Made by a program: the position numbers and the translations under genes. Shown one piece after another: positions 1-8,595 of a DNA stretch of 64,000 bases. The notes under the pieces were generated by a model, which was not told where the DNA came from, made no database searches, and saw nothing but the letters and a program-made list of their open reading frames with translations. Each line of letters starts with the position of its first letter. Position 1 is the stretch's first letter. The DNA comes from Vagococcus fluvialis bH819 (lineage in GTDB: Bacteria; Bacillota; Bacilli; Lactobacillales; Vagococcaceae): the NCBI RefSeq assembly GCF_900163795.1, contig NZ_FWFD01000009.1:248001-312000 (forward strand), given 5' to 3'.

Positions 1-1327
1 ACGCTTGCTCTTTAATTTGTTTAAAGACTTCGATAACTTGATCCAAAGTTTCTTTACTTTCCGTTTCTGTTGGTTCTAACATTAAAGCTTCTTTTACTAC
101 ATCCGGGAAATACATGGTAGGTGGATGCATGCCATTATCAAGTAAAGCCTTTGATACATCTAAAGCTGTAATGCCAGTCTCTTTTTTCAATTTATCTAGT
201 GTCATGACAAATTCATGCATACAAGGGCCTTCATAAGCCATCTCGAAACTATCTTTTAGTTGTTCTCTCATATAATTAGCATTTAACACTGCTGTTTGGG
301 ACGCTTGAGGAATTCCCTCTTTTCCTAAAGTCAAAATATAAGTTAATGCCCTAACAACGACACCAAAATGTCCATAGAATGTTTTTACATTACCTATTGA
401 TTTTTCAGGCATCTCAAATGAAAAATGCTCACCCTCTTTAACCACGTGATAATTTGGAAGATAAGGTTTTAAAAATTCTTTACAACCTATTGGTCCGGCT
501 CCTGGACCGCCTCCTCCATGAGGTGTTGAGAAAGTTTTATGTATATTTAAATGAACCACATCAAAGCCCATATCTCCCGGTCTGACAGTTCCCATAATAG
601 CATTTAAATTGGCACCATCATAATAGCAAAGTCCGCCTGCATTATGAATGATTTTAGTGATTTCAATAATATCATGTTCAAACAAACCAACGGTACTTGG
701 ATTAGTAAGCATCAACCCTGCCGTATCATCTCCAACCACTTCTTTTAACTTCTCTAAATCAACTCGACCATTTGGTTTAGACGGAATGTTGATTGTTTCA
801 TAATTAACCATTGATGCTGTTGCTGGGTTAGTACCATGAGCTGAATCAGGTACAATTATTTTATTTCGTTTTAAATCTTGATTATTTTCATGATACGCTT
901 TAATTAACATGATACCAGTCAATTCACCTTGAGCACCAGCAGCTGGTTGAAAGGTCATAGCATCCATTCCGGTAATTTCTGTTAATAATTTTTCAGCCGT
1001 ATAATAGACTTCAAGTGATCCTTGAGCCGTTTCAATTGGTTGCAAGGGATGAATGTTAGCAAATCCTGGTAACTGGCTCATCTCATCATTAATTTTAGGA
1101 TTATATTTCATGGTACATGACCCCAATGGATAAAAACCATTATTAACACCAAAACTATTGTCAGCCAATTCTGTATAATGACGGCTCATGTCAACTTGGG
1201 AAATTTCAGGTAAACGTAACGCTTGTTTTCTTGTTAGTTCAACAGGTAAAGAGTAGTGTTCCACATCTAATTCAGGAATAAAGTCATTTCTTCTACCTTC
1301 CATACTTCTTTCAAAAACTAGTTTCAT
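1..1327 (-). CDS. gcvPB: Glycine dehydrogenase (decarboxylating) subunit 2, 3' end cut by window
   Basis: PLP-dependent P-protein beta subunit of the glycine cleavage system. It works with GcvPA to decarboxylate glycine and pass the aminomethyl group to lipoyl-GcvH. The reverse-strand translation starts MKLVFERSMEGRRND and contains the glycine-rich PHGGGGPGAGP motif and a SAHGTNPA motif typical of this subunit. About 442 codons are present; the family is usually near 490, so the C-terminus lies outside the window. The ATG overlaps the gcvPA stop by four bases (ATGA), which indicates translational coupling as the last visible gene of gcvT-gcvH-gcvPA-gcvPB. Confidence 0.95.
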   Translation of the reverse strand, partial: MKLVFERSMEGRRNDFIPELDVEHYSLPVELTRKQALRLPEISQVDMSRHYTELADNSFGVNNGFYPLGSCTMKYNPKINDEMSQLPGFANIHPLQPIETAQGSLEVYYTAEKLLTEITGMDAMTFQPAAGAQGELTGIMLIKAYHENNQDLKRNKIIVPDSAHGTNPATASMVNYETINIPSKPNGRVDLEKLKEVVGDDTAGLMLTNPSTVGLFEHDIIEITKIIHNAGGLCYYDGANLNAIMGTVRPGDMGFDVVHLNIHKTFSTPHGGGGPGAGPIGCKEFLKPYLPNYHVVKEGEHFSFEMPEKSIGNVKTFYGHFGVVVRALTYILTLGKEGIPQASQTAVLNANYMREQLKDSFEMAYEGPCMHEFVMTLDKLKKETGITALDVSKALLDNGMHPPTMYFPDVVKEALMLEPTETESKETLDQVIEVFKQIKEQA

Positions 1328-2646
1328 GCTTGACAAGCCTCCCTTACTATCGCCACTAATTCATCTATTTCAGCTTTACTATTCATTTCGGTTGTACACC
1401 AAAGAATATTTTCTTCAATAGGTAAACCACCTAATATTCCTTTTTTTTGTAATTTTTCATTTAGTTCTATTGGTGGTATAGGTGAATGCGTCATAAACTC
1501 ATTAAAAAATTCACTATTGTTCACTTTTTGAAAACCATTAATTTTACTTAATTCATTTTGAAGATAATGAGCTTTACTATAGCTCTGTTCGGCAATATCT
1601 CGCAATCCGTCTGGTCCCATAGCCGAAAGATAAACACTCGCTGTTAAAGCACAATGAGCTTGATTAGAACAAATATTAGAAGAAGCTTTTTCACGTCTAA
1701 TATGTTGTTCTCTAGCTTGTAACGTCAAAACAAAGGCCCTTTCTCCATTCTTATCCATTGTCTGACCTACGATTCTACCAGGTAACTTTCTCATCATTTT
1801 TTCAGTTGTTGCCATAAAGCCAAGATAAGGTCCCCCAAAGCTCATTGCTAGGCCTAAAGGTTGTCCCTCACCAGTAGCAATATCAGCACCATATTCAAAA
1901 GGTGTTTTTAATAAAGAGGTTGCGATAGGGGAAACTCTCATAATCCATTTTGCTTTATCCTCATGAACTATTTTTTCAATTGTTTCAGCATCTTCTAAAC
2001 AACCATAAAAATTTGGATGCTCCATATAGAAACAAGCAACTGTCTCATCCATCATTTGATTGAGAAGGTCTGTATCTGTCACACCATTTTTTTCAGGAAC
2101 CATCTCAACTAAAGTTCCCATACCATGACAATAAGTTTTTATTGTTGCAATTGTCATAGGATGACTTGTTTCAGATATTAACACTTTTTTTCTTTTTTTG
2201 TCTAAACACATATTAACTGCTTCTGCTGCTGCATTTGATCCATCATAAACTGAAGCATTCGCAATGGGCATACCTGTCAACTCAGAGACCATCGTTTGAA
2301 ATTCAAAAATAGATTGTAGAATCCCTTGACTAATTTCTGCCTGATAAGGAGTATAGGCTGTCAAAAATTCTTCTTTCGTTGTTATTTGCTTAACAATAGA
2401 CGGAATATAGTGATTATAGGCGCCGGCACCTCTAAAAATCGAACGAAATACTTGGTTTTTACTAGCAATTTGCTCCATAATCCGACGAACTTCTAATTCT
2501 GATTTTCCATTTGGTATGTTTAATTCAGATATTTTCAGCTCCTCTGGGATGTCCTTAAATAAATCATCTATACTTTCCAGACCTAAGATAGAAACTAACT
2601 CTTCTTGCTCTTTTTGACTGGAAGGAATGTAGTTATAGTTTCCCAT
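1324..2646 (-). CDS. gcvPA: Glycine dehydrogenase (decarboxylating) subunit 1
   Basis: Alpha subunit of the split P-protein, 440 aa, full length for the family. It begins MGNYNYIPSSQKEQEELV, and the central part carries family motifs such as NASVYDGSNAAAEAV and GGPYLGFMA. With GcvPB it performs the PLP-dependent glycine decarboxylation step in the cytoplasm. A GAGGAGG ribosome binding site lies at the end of gcvH, about 11 bases before the ATG. The 3' end overlaps the gcvPB start by four bases. Split PA/PB subunits are the usual arrangement in Firmicutes. Confidence 0.97.
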   Translation of the reverse strand: MGNYNYIPSSQKEQEELVSILGLESIDDLFKDIPEELKISELNIPNGKSELEVRRIMEQIASKNQVFRSIFRGAGAYNHYIPSIVKQITTKEEFLTAYTPYQAEISQGILQSIFEFQTMVSELTGMPIANASVYDGSNAAAEAVNMCLDKKRKKVLISETSHPMTIATIKTYCHGMGTLVEMVPEKNGVTDTDLLNQMMDETVACFYMEHPNFYGCLEDAETIEKIVHEDKAKWIMRVSPIATSLLKTPFEYGADIATGEGQPLGLAMSFGGPYLGFMATTEKMMRKLPGRIVGQTMDKNGERAFVLTLQAREQHIRREKASSNICSNQAHCALTASVYLSAMGPDGLRDIAEQSYSKAHYLQNELSKINGFQKVNNSEFFNEFMTHSPIPPIELNEKLQKKGILGGLPIEENILWCTTEMNSKAEIDELVAIVREACQA

Positions 2647-2652
2647 CTGTTT

Positions 2653-3033
2653 TTAAGCCTCCTCTTCAACTACTTGCTCATACTCATCAGCAGTTAAGAC
2701 ATCTTCCTTGTCTGTAATTTCTTTAACTTCAAATAACCAATTGACAAAAGGTGCTTCATTTACACTTTCTGGTGCATCTTCCAGGTTATCGTTGATTTTA
2801 GAAATCACACCTGTAAATGGTGTATAAATGTTAGAAACTGTTTTTACTGATTCTACTTCCGCAATTTGATCTCCTTTTGTTACTTCTTGACCTATTTCTG
2901 GGAGTTCAACAAAAACAATGTCGCCTAACTGTTCTTGGGCAAAATCTGTGATCCCCACTTGTGCTGTAGTTTCATCAATAAATTTAACCCATTCATGTGT
3001 TTTTAAATAGCTAACTTCTTTTGGTCTTGACAT
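2653..3033 (-). CDS. gcvH: Glycine cleavage system H protein
   Basis: Lipoyl carrier of the glycine cleavage system, 126 aa, shuttling the aminomethyl group between P- and T-proteins. The lipoylation motif is visible as EVESVKTVSNIYTP, the lysine being the attachment site. It is also a lipoyl relay protein in many Firmicutes (known of the family). The start is placed at the second in-frame ATG (MSRPKEVSYLK), because AGGAGG lies eight bases upstream of it but only two bases from the first ATG. The C-terminus is acidic (VVEEEA). Confidence 0.96.
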   Translation of the reverse strand: MSRPKEVSYLKTHEWVKFIDETTAQVGITDFAQEQLGDIVFVELPEIGQEVTKGDQIAEVESVKTVSNIYTPFTGVISKINDNLEDAPESVNEAPFVNWLFEVKEITDKEDVLTADEYEQVVEEEA

Positions 3034-3052
3034 ATTCATTTCCTCCTAAATA

Positions 3053-4135
3053 TTATTTTTTGTAAAATGGCATAGGTGTTACTTCTGCTTGAATTCTTCT
3101 TCCTCTGACTTCTACTTCTACTTTCTGCCCGATTGAAGCATATTCTTTGTCTAGATATGCCATCGCAATTGCATAACCTAAATATGGTGCATGTGTTCCG
3201 GAAGTACTCATTCCAACTTGCTGATCATCAATAAATACAGGAGCCTCTTCACGAACAATTCCTTTACCTAATATTTTAAGGCCCACTCTTTTTTGACTTA
3301 TTTCTGATTTCTCAAGGGCTTCTTTTCCAATAAAATCTTTTTTATTTAATTTTACTGCAAATTTAAGTCCTGCTTGTATAGGATTAATTGTTTCATTCAT
3401 TTCATGACCATATAAAGGCATACCTGCTTCTAATCTTAAAGTATCACGAGAGCCTAAGCCACATGGAACAATATTAAATTCTGCTCCTGCATCCATTAAT
3501 AGTTCCCATATTTTGGTGACATCATCTGCTTTTGTATAAAGTTCAAATCCTTCCTCACCTGTATAACCAGTTTCAGAAAAATCAATGTCCATTCCTTTTA
3601 TGTCAATATTTTCGTTAAATGTGTAATATTTTTCTGGAAAATCTTCTTTAGCTATTAACTTCTGTAGAGTAGCTTTAGCATTAGGGCCTTGAATCGCAAT
3701 TAATGCAATCTCTTCAGAACTATCTATTGCTTTTGCCTTACCTACTAAATTTTCCGTAATCCATTTAAAATCTTTTTCCTTGTTTGAAGCATTTACCACA
3801 CCCATGAATTTCTCATCATGATACTTATAAAGAATCAGATCATCAATGATACCACCTTCTTGATTGCACATTAGGGTATATTTAATCTGACCATTTGTCA
3901 TGTTCTCAAAATCATTTGTGAATAATCTTTGAACATTTTTTAAAGCTTCTTTTCCTTGAATAACGATTTCTCCCATATGAGACACATCGAACATCCCTAC
4001 TGATTTTCTAACAGCGTTATGCTCACTTACCAAACCTAAACCAGAATATTGAACTGGTAATAAGTAGCCACCAAAAGGTACTATCTTTCCCTTTAGTGAA
4101 ACATGTGTTTCATAAAGTGGTGTTTTTTTATCCAT
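3053..4135 (-). CDS. gcvT: Aminomethyltransferase (glycine cleavage T protein)
   Basis: Tetrahydrofolate-dependent aminomethyltransferase, 360 aa, first gene of the operon. It releases ammonia and makes 5,10-methylene-THF from the aminomethyl-lipoyl H-protein. Visible motifs are FDVSHMGEI near the N-terminus, GYTGEEGFELY and GLGSRDTLRLEAGMPLYGHE. The start MDKKTPLYETH is preferred because GGAGAGG lies nine bases upstream; an ATG six codons earlier overlaps this ribosome binding site. Expression is probably controlled at the promoter and palindrome just upstream. No glycine riboswitch is seen. Confidence 0.96.
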   Translation of the reverse strand: MDKKTPLYETHVSLKGKIVPFGGYLLPVQYSGLGLVSEHNAVRKSVGMFDVSHMGEIVIQGKEALKNVQRLFTNDFENMTNGQIKYTLMCNQEGGIIDDLILYKYHDEKFMGVVNASNKEKDFKWITENLVGKAKAIDSSEEIALIAIQGPNAKATLQKLIAKEDFPEKYYTFNENIDIKGMDIDFSETGYTGEEGFELYTKADDVTKIWELLMDAGAEFNIVPCGLGSRDTLRLEAGMPLYGHEMNETINPIQAGLKFAVKLNKKDFIGKEALEKSEISQKRVGLKILGKGIVREEAPVFIDDQQVGMSTSGTHAPYLGYAIAMAYLDKEYASIGQKVEVEVRGRRIQAEVTPMPFYKK

Positions 4136-4171
4136 AACATCCATCCTCTCCATATTAAAACATAAAAAGTA

Positions 4172-4198
4172 ATGTAACCGCTTTACATATTAATCATA
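4172..4198 (-). promoter_or_regulatory. gcv operon promoter (extended -10) overlapping a palindrome
   Basis: On the minus strand TGT precedes TATGAT (4193-4198), an extended -10 element, with no convincing -35. The predicted start falls inside the imperfect palindrome ATGTAACCGCTTTACAT (4172-4188), whose six-base arms ATGTAA/TTACAT match exactly. A protein bound there would block initiation. The palindrome resembles a CcpA cre site but is one base too long in the centre, so the regulator is unknown. Confidence 0.5.
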
Positions 4199-4256
4199 AC
4201 ATACTTTAAAGGTTGGAAAATTAAAATTAGTAAAGAAATATAACTATTTATTTCAC

Positions 4257-4290
4257 AAAAAAAGAGACTGACATAATTGTCAGCCTCCTT
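4257..4290 (-). terminator. Terminator of the MFS transcript
   Basis: Minus-strand hairpin with arms GAGGCTGAC and GTCAGTCTC (one G-U pair) followed by seven U. It closes the MFS gene before the gcv promoter. The plus strand is also T-rich after the stem. Confidence 0.85.
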
Positions 4291-4379
4291 TTTATTTATA
4301 TGAATAATTTTTAATAGTCAGGAGATAAAAATATGTCACTTTCAACAAACTAAGTAAAATATTTTTTCCAACAAGGTAT

Positions 4380-5750
4380 TTATTTTAATTCATATCTGTT
4401 TTTTTTTGAGAAAGTTTTAATAACAGCTAGTCCACTCAATACAAGTAAAACAAATAAACAAATTAAAGCCACTTTTGACCCTGCACTTGTGCCATGTTGA
4501 TAGTTTGTTGCATTACTTTGGAACAATCCAACAATGATTGCTACAAAGGAAGTAGAAACAGCTCCCATGAATTGTTGTAGCGTACTAAAAATCGCATTTC
4601 CATCATCTTGTAACAATGGATCAATTGATGACAAGCCAACTGTCATAACATTACTATAAGATAAGCCAACACCAATCATAAAGATAACATGAGAAGCTGT
4701 AATCAGAAGCATATTACCTGTTTGAATCACTAAAATTAAGCTTAGCCAACCAACAACCGCAAATAATATACCTAATCCAATTGGTTTTTTATATCCCATT
4801 TTATCAAGTATCTTACCAGAAACCGGTGCGAATAAGGCTCCTACTAGCGCTCCTGGGAACATCATTAAACCAGCTTTTGATGCTGGAACATCACTTACTA
4901 TTTGGATAAAGTTTGGTAGAACAAATGAAACTCCTAATAATAATACTTGGTAAACTAAAAATGATACTAAGTAAACTGTAAACATTTTATTTGAAAAGAC
5001 TGATAAATTCAGTAATTCTTTTTCTTTATTTGAACGATAGAACAAGTAAGATGCTACTAATCCGACCAACAACGAAACATAGCCAATTGGTGATTGTAAA
5101 TAGCTAAAGAAGAATAACAACCCGGTAAACATAACAGATAAATATAATGCTGCTTTACTATTAATCTTATCTGTTTTACCTTGTGGTTCTTTTGGAATAG
5201 CGTATAAACCAACAATAGTTGAAATAATTAATACGGGAATTAAAAATTTATAAATGTAAGTCCAATCTAAGTTAGTTGTTAAAATACCACCATACGTTGG
5301 ACCCATTGCTGGTGCGATAGAAGTTGTTAAGTTACCAATTCCAATCATCATTCCGCGTTTTTTTATTGGAACTTTTGTTAATATAATATTGAACATCAGT
5401 GGTAAAGCAATCCCTGTTGCTACCCCTTGTAACAGACGACCAACTAATAACATACTGAATGAAAAAGCAAACGCATCTACTAAAACACCTGCTACAAAAA
5501 ATAAGCTTGAAGCAATAAATAGTTGACGCTTACTATAATTTTTCATTAAATAAGATGATAGTGGAACAACGATTGAGATCATTAATAGATAGATGGTTGT
5601 CACCCATTGTACTTGACTTGTTGTAATACCAAACTGTTCCATTAACGTTGGGAATGTCACATTCATAGCGGTTTCAATTAATACCCCTGAAAAAGCCATC
5701 ATTCCCGTTGCTAAGACTGCTAAATTAACATGAAATTTCTTTGTTTCCAT
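4380..5750 (-). CDS. MFS multidrug-type exporter, DHA2 (EmrB/QacA) family
   Basis: Integral membrane proton-driven exporter of 456 aa with about 14 predicted membrane segments, as in the DHA2 group. Visible family motifs include GRLLQGVATGIALPLMFN and the antiporter motif region APAMGPTYGGILTT. The start METKKFHVN is chosen because AAGGAG lies eight bases upstream; an upstream GTG abuts the ribosome binding site. The gene sits behind its own promoter and a leader terminator (5769-5808), so it looks attenuated. The closest known type is LmrB/EmrB-like drug efflux; the substrate cannot be told from sequence. Confidence 0.85.
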   Translation of the reverse strand: METKKFHVNLAVLATGMMAFSGVLIETAMNVTFPTLMEQFGITTSQVQWVTTIYLLMISIVVPLSSYLMKNYSKRQLFIASSLFFVAGVLVDAFAFSFSMLLVGRLLQGVATGIALPLMFNIILTKVPIKKRGMMIGIGNLTTSIAPAMGPTYGGILTTNLDWTYIYKFLIPVLIISTIVGLYAIPKEPQGKTDKINSKAALYLSVMFTGLLFFFSYLQSPIGYVSLLVGLVASYLFYRSNKEKELLNLSVFSNKMFTVYLVSFLVYQVLLLGVSFVLPNFIQIVSDVPASKAGLMMFPGALVGALFAPVSGKILDKMGYKKPIGLGILFAVVGWLSLILVIQTGNMLLITASHVIFMIGVGLSYSNVMTVGLSSIDPLLQDDGNAIFSTLQQFMGAVSTSFVAIIVGLFQSNATNYQHGTSAGSKVALICLFVLLVLSGLAVIKTFSKKNRYELK

Positions 5751-5768
5751 TTTTTCCACTCCTTACAT

Positions 5769-5808
5769 AAAAAAGAGACGAAACTTATCCAATGATAAAT
5801 TTCGCCTC
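5769..5808 (-). terminator. Leader terminator (attenuator) in front of the MFS exporter gene
   Basis: Minus-strand RNA forms a 16-bp stem (arms 5793-5808 and 5774-5789, two G-U pairs, loop AUUG) followed by six U, ending about five bases before the AAGGAG of the exporter gene. It lies downstream of a good promoter at 5861-5889, so it is inside the 5' leader. A smaller hairpin, ACACAAA/TTTGTGT (5816-5833), precedes it. It may also end read-through from the lipoprotein gene upstream. Confidence 0.75.
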
Positions 5809-5860
5809 TATCTCGACACAAATTTCTTTGTGTTATCTGTACGATTTATTCTACTTTATC

Positions 5861-5889
5861 ATTTTATGTAAATTTCACATAAAAGTCAA
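5861..5889 (-). promoter_or_regulatory. Promoter of the MFS exporter gene
   Basis: Minus-strand -35 TTGACT (5884-5889), 17-bp spacer, -10 TAAAAT (5861-5866). The predicted start near 5853 gives a leader of about 100 nt that contains the two hairpins. Confidence 0.7.
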
Positions 5890-5919
5890 GAAGATAAAAG
5901 TATTTTTTACTTAAAGCAA

Positions 5920-7554
5920 TTATTTAACATGTGCCAAACGATAAGACACTGTCCTCCCAAACGGAAAGACTTGGATTCCTTCTAATTTATCAGATTTTAA
6001 GTAACCAACTGCTCCTTGATATAAAGGTAACACTGCAGCATCTTCTTTTACTAAAATCGTTTCTAAATCACGTAATTTTTCCCAACGTTTCTCTGGATTA
6101 TTGGCTAAATCAAATCGAGCCTCATCTAAGCCTTTATCATACATAGCATTGTCATACTTTGCTGTATTTAGTCCGCTTTTAGAATCATAAAATTCTAAAA
6201 AATTGATTGGATCTGCATAATCTGGTGTCCATGTTCCAAAAACTAAATCAAATTCACCTTTATTTTGTAAATCTAATCTATTTTGAAGCGGCATTGATTT
6301 AATATTTATTTTGAGCCCAGGTAAATTTTGTTCTAATTGACCTTGAACAAATTCAATTGTTTTCTTAGCATTACCTGTGTCAGCAGATAATAATTCCAAT
6401 TCAATTTTATCTTTTCCTAATTCTTTTTTCGCTAATTCCCAGCTTTTTTTTGCTTCTTTAGCATCAAAAATTAGTAGGTCCCCATTTTCTTTTCTGAAAT
6501 CTTTACCATTTTTAGGATCTTTAGCAAAATTTTCTGGAATAAAACCATTTAAACCAATAGAACCATCACCTAAGATTTCTTTAGCAAATTGTTCCTTATC
6601 AATCCCTTGAATCATGGCTTTTCTAACATTGACATTACCTGTCACTTCACGTTTATGGTTAGGGCTTAAATAACCTACCATCGCTTTAGGAACAAAAGTA
6701 GCTTGTTTTGAATCTTTATATTGTTGCGCATAAGTATCAGATATAGTTGTATAATCTACTTCACCTGCTTCAAATAATTGCACACTTGTGGCAACTTCTT
6801 TAACAACTTGAACATTTATTTTGTCTAACTTAACATTTTTAACGTCCCAGTAATCAGGATTCTTTTCTAACTGCCACGTATCGTTTGTTCCATTCCAACC
6901 TTTTATCAAAAATGGTCCATTCCCAACAAAATTATCAGCAGTTGTCCCATAATCGCTACCTTTAGTTTCGACAAATTTTGTGTTTTTCGGCATAAAGGGA
7001 GTTCCAATCAAGACCTGAGACAAGTAGGGGATTGGATATTCTAAAGTTAACTCTAATGTTTTTTCATCTTTTGCAACAACACCAAACTCTTCTAAGGTTT
7101 TAGAACCTTCACGAATACTTCTTCCATTTTTAAAAATATCCATTTGATTGCTACTTGTTGATCCGTACTTCGGATCAACAACATTTTTAAATGATGTCAC
7201 AAAATCTTGAGCAACTACTCGATCACCATTTGACCACTTAAGATCATCTTTTAGCGTAAATGTATAAACTAAGCCGTCTTCACTTACTTTAGGTTCTGAT
7301 TTTGCCATGGCAAGTTCTGGTTGTCCCTTAGCATCTAATCGATACAAGCCTTCCGTCGTTTGCCCAATCATATCTGAGCTGTTAACATCGGTGTAAAAGG
7401 CACTGTCTAACGTTGATAATTCACCATTTGAAATAACATTAATTTCTTGTTTGACCTCTTGATTATTTTCTTTAGAACCTGATTTATCCTTTGTACCACA
7501 ACCTACAAGTAATGCCATTGATGCAACCAATACGAGACCTAATATTTTTTTCAT
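5920..7554 (-). CDS. Peptide ABC transporter substrate-binding lipoprotein, OppA/DppA type
   Basis: Extracellular lipid-anchored solute receptor of 544 aa, SBP family 5. The signal peptide MKKILGLVLVASMALLVGC ends in a lipobox (LVGC) with the acylated cysteine at residue 19. Family features include QEINVISNGELSTLDSAF after the anchor and FTLKDDLKWSNGDRVVAQDFVTSFK. The start is set at MKKILG because GGAGGG lies nine bases upstream. No permease or ATPase gene is adjacent, so it probably serves an Opp transporter encoded elsewhere. It begins 14 bases after the stop of the C26 amidotransferase gene and is likely co-transcribed with it. Confidence 0.9.
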   Translation of the reverse strand: MKKILGLVLVASMALLVGCGTKDKSGSKENNQEVKQEINVISNGELSTLDSAFYTDVNSSDMIGQTTEGLYRLDAKGQPELAMAKSEPKVSEDGLVYTFTLKDDLKWSNGDRVVAQDFVTSFKNVVDPKYGSTSSNQMDIFKNGRSIREGSKTLEEFGVVAKDEKTLELTLEYPIPYLSQVLIGTPFMPKNTKFVETKGSDYGTTADNFVGNGPFLIKGWNGTNDTWQLEKNPDYWDVKNVKLDKINVQVVKEVATSVQLFEAGEVDYTTISDTYAQQYKDSKQATFVPKAMVGYLSPNHKREVTGNVNVRKAMIQGIDKEQFAKEILGDGSIGLNGFIPENFAKDPKNGKDFRKENGDLLIFDAKEAKKSWELAKKELGKDKIELELLSADTGNAKKTIEFVQGQLEQNLPGLKINIKSMPLQNRLDLQNKGEFDLVFGTWTPDYADPINFLEFYDSKSGLNTAKYDNAMYDKGLDEARFDLANNPEKRWEKLRDLETILVKEDAAVLPLYQGAVGYLKSDKLEGIQVFPFGRTVSYRLAHVK

Positions 7555-7568
7555 TCTATTTCCCTCCA

Positions 7569-8294
7569 TTACAATTCATTCACAACATATTGAAACATTC
7601 GTCGTTCCTGTTCTAATTCTTCATAAGAAAAATCAGGATGCCATTGAACACCCAGTAATCTTTGTTCTTTCGAAATACTTTCCACACCTTCAATAATTTG
7701 ATCCTCACTCATTGCTGTCAATTTTAAAGACGAAGCTAGTTGATTAATCGATTGAAAGTGGAAGGAATTAACAAATGTTGTTTTTCCGTAAATATTTCTT
7801 AAAATACTGTCCTTTTCTGTCTGAATTTTATGTGTCGGAGTTTGTCTTGGAACAGGATCTTGCATGTGTTGAATTTTTTGATTCTCTCTTACACTAATAT
7901 CTTGATGTAAACTACCACCTAAAGTGACATTCAAAAGTTGTAGACCACGGCAGACACCAAAAATTGGTTTCTTTTGTTTCATCGCCTCTTCAATCAAAGC
8001 CATCTCAAATTCATCACGCTTTGTCATCATAAGAGAATGATCAAATTTTGGTGTTTCATTATAAAATTTTGGGTCAACATTTTGACCACCTGTTAAAATT
8101 AATTTGTCAATTTGTGTAACATACATAGTAGCATCTTGTTTTGTACCTAATGGTAACAGGACTGGTAAACCTCCTGCCAACTGAACCCCTTTAACATATC
8201 CTGATGGAATATAACTAATTGGTAAATTGTGTAATTTATTTCCTGAATCTTCTATATCATTGGCTGAAATACCAACTATTGGTTTCTTCGTCAT
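7569..8294 (-). CDS. Class C26 glutamine amidotransferase-like hydrolase (gamma-glutamyl hydrolase / PuuD type)
   Basis: Cytoplasmic cysteine hydrolase of 241 aa. The nucleophile elbow FGVCRGLQLLNV carries the catalytic cysteine, and the His of LGVQWHPDFS is in its expected place. The family cleaves gamma-glutamyl bonds, as in gamma-Glu-GABA hydrolase; the exact substrate is not known. The start MTKKPIVGIS is supported by AGAGG seven bases upstream; an upstream in-frame ATG lacks a site. The following gene encodes a peptide-binding lipoprotein, which suggests (inference) use of gamma-glutamyl peptides. No putrescine pathway genes are nearby. Confidence 0.85.
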   Translation of the reverse strand: MTKKPIVGISANDIEDSGNKLHNLPISYIPSGYVKGVQLAGGLPVLLPLGTKQDATMYVTQIDKLILTGGQNVDPKFYNETPKFDHSLMMTKRDEFEMALIEEAMKQKKPIFGVCRGLQLLNVTLGGSLHQDISVRENQKIQHMQDPVPRQTPTHKIQTEKDSILRNIYGKTTFVNSFHFQSINQLASSLKLTAMSEDQIIEGVESISKEQRLLGVQWHPDFSYEELEQERRMFQYVVNEL

Positions 8295-8326
8295 TCGTTT
8301 TCCTCTTTTTTCAAATTTATTTTTAT

Positions 8327-8446
8327 TTAGAAAAAGATGCAACAACATTGATGGTCTTCCGATTCTTGGACAGAAAAGTCCTTAAATTTGATACACAAAC
8401 GACTAATAAAATAAGCAATGAATAATGATTGCGTCATTTTTTTCAA
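8327..8446 (-). CDS. Possible small ORF (39 aa) in the leader of the C26 hydrolase gene
   Basis: A TTG-started frame (MKKMTQSLFIAYFISRLCIK and on, ending in CCCIFF) preceded by AAGGGGTGG at a reasonable distance. It lies between the promoter at 8523-8551 and the hydrolase gene, and ends 32 bases before that gene. I do not recognise it. The last third reads more protein-like in another frame (KNRKTINVVASFSK), so it may be frameshifted, or it may be a regulatory leader ORF or chance. Confidence 0.3.
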   Translation of the reverse strand: MKKMTQSLFIAYFISRLCIKFKDFSVQESEDHQCCCIFF

Positions 8447-8522
8447 ATAAACCACCCCTTTAATGTTATCACCAAAAACAAAATATGAATAACGTCTCAT
8501 TTGATTTTAATGTATTGGAAAG

Positions 8523-8551
8523 AGCTTAACAAATTGCTTACTATAAGTCAA
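8523..8551 (-). promoter_or_regulatory. Promoter of the C26 hydrolase / lipoprotein unit
   Basis: Minus-strand -35 TTGACT (8546-8551), 17-bp spacer ending in TGT, -10 TAAGCT (8523-8528). It gives a leader of about 220 nt before the hydrolase gene. The -10 is weak but extended by TG. Confidence 0.5.
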
Positions 8552-8560
8552 TGAATAAAC

Positions 8561-8593
8561 AAAAAAGAGGCTGACGTTTTGGTCAGCCTCTTT
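8561..8593 (-). terminator. rlmN terminator
   Basis: Perfect 12-bp stem, AAAGAGGCTGAC (8564-8575) with GTCAGCCTCTTT (8582-8593). The minus-strand RNA ends in six U just after the rlmN stop codon. Confidence 0.92.
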
Positions 8594-8595
8594 GA

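Noticed and set aside
4172-4188. cre site for CcpA at gcvT
   Set aside because: The palindrome is one base longer than a cre site, so the second arm is out of register; I kept it as an unassigned operator.
4136-4256. Possible glycine riboswitch upstream of gcvT
   Set aside because: No tandem aptamer sequence is present and the space after the -10 element is too short.
8327-8446. A frameshifted known gene next to the C26 hydrolase
   Set aside because: The downstream alternate frame looks protein-like but I recognise no family and see no clear slip; kept only as a low-confidence small ORF.
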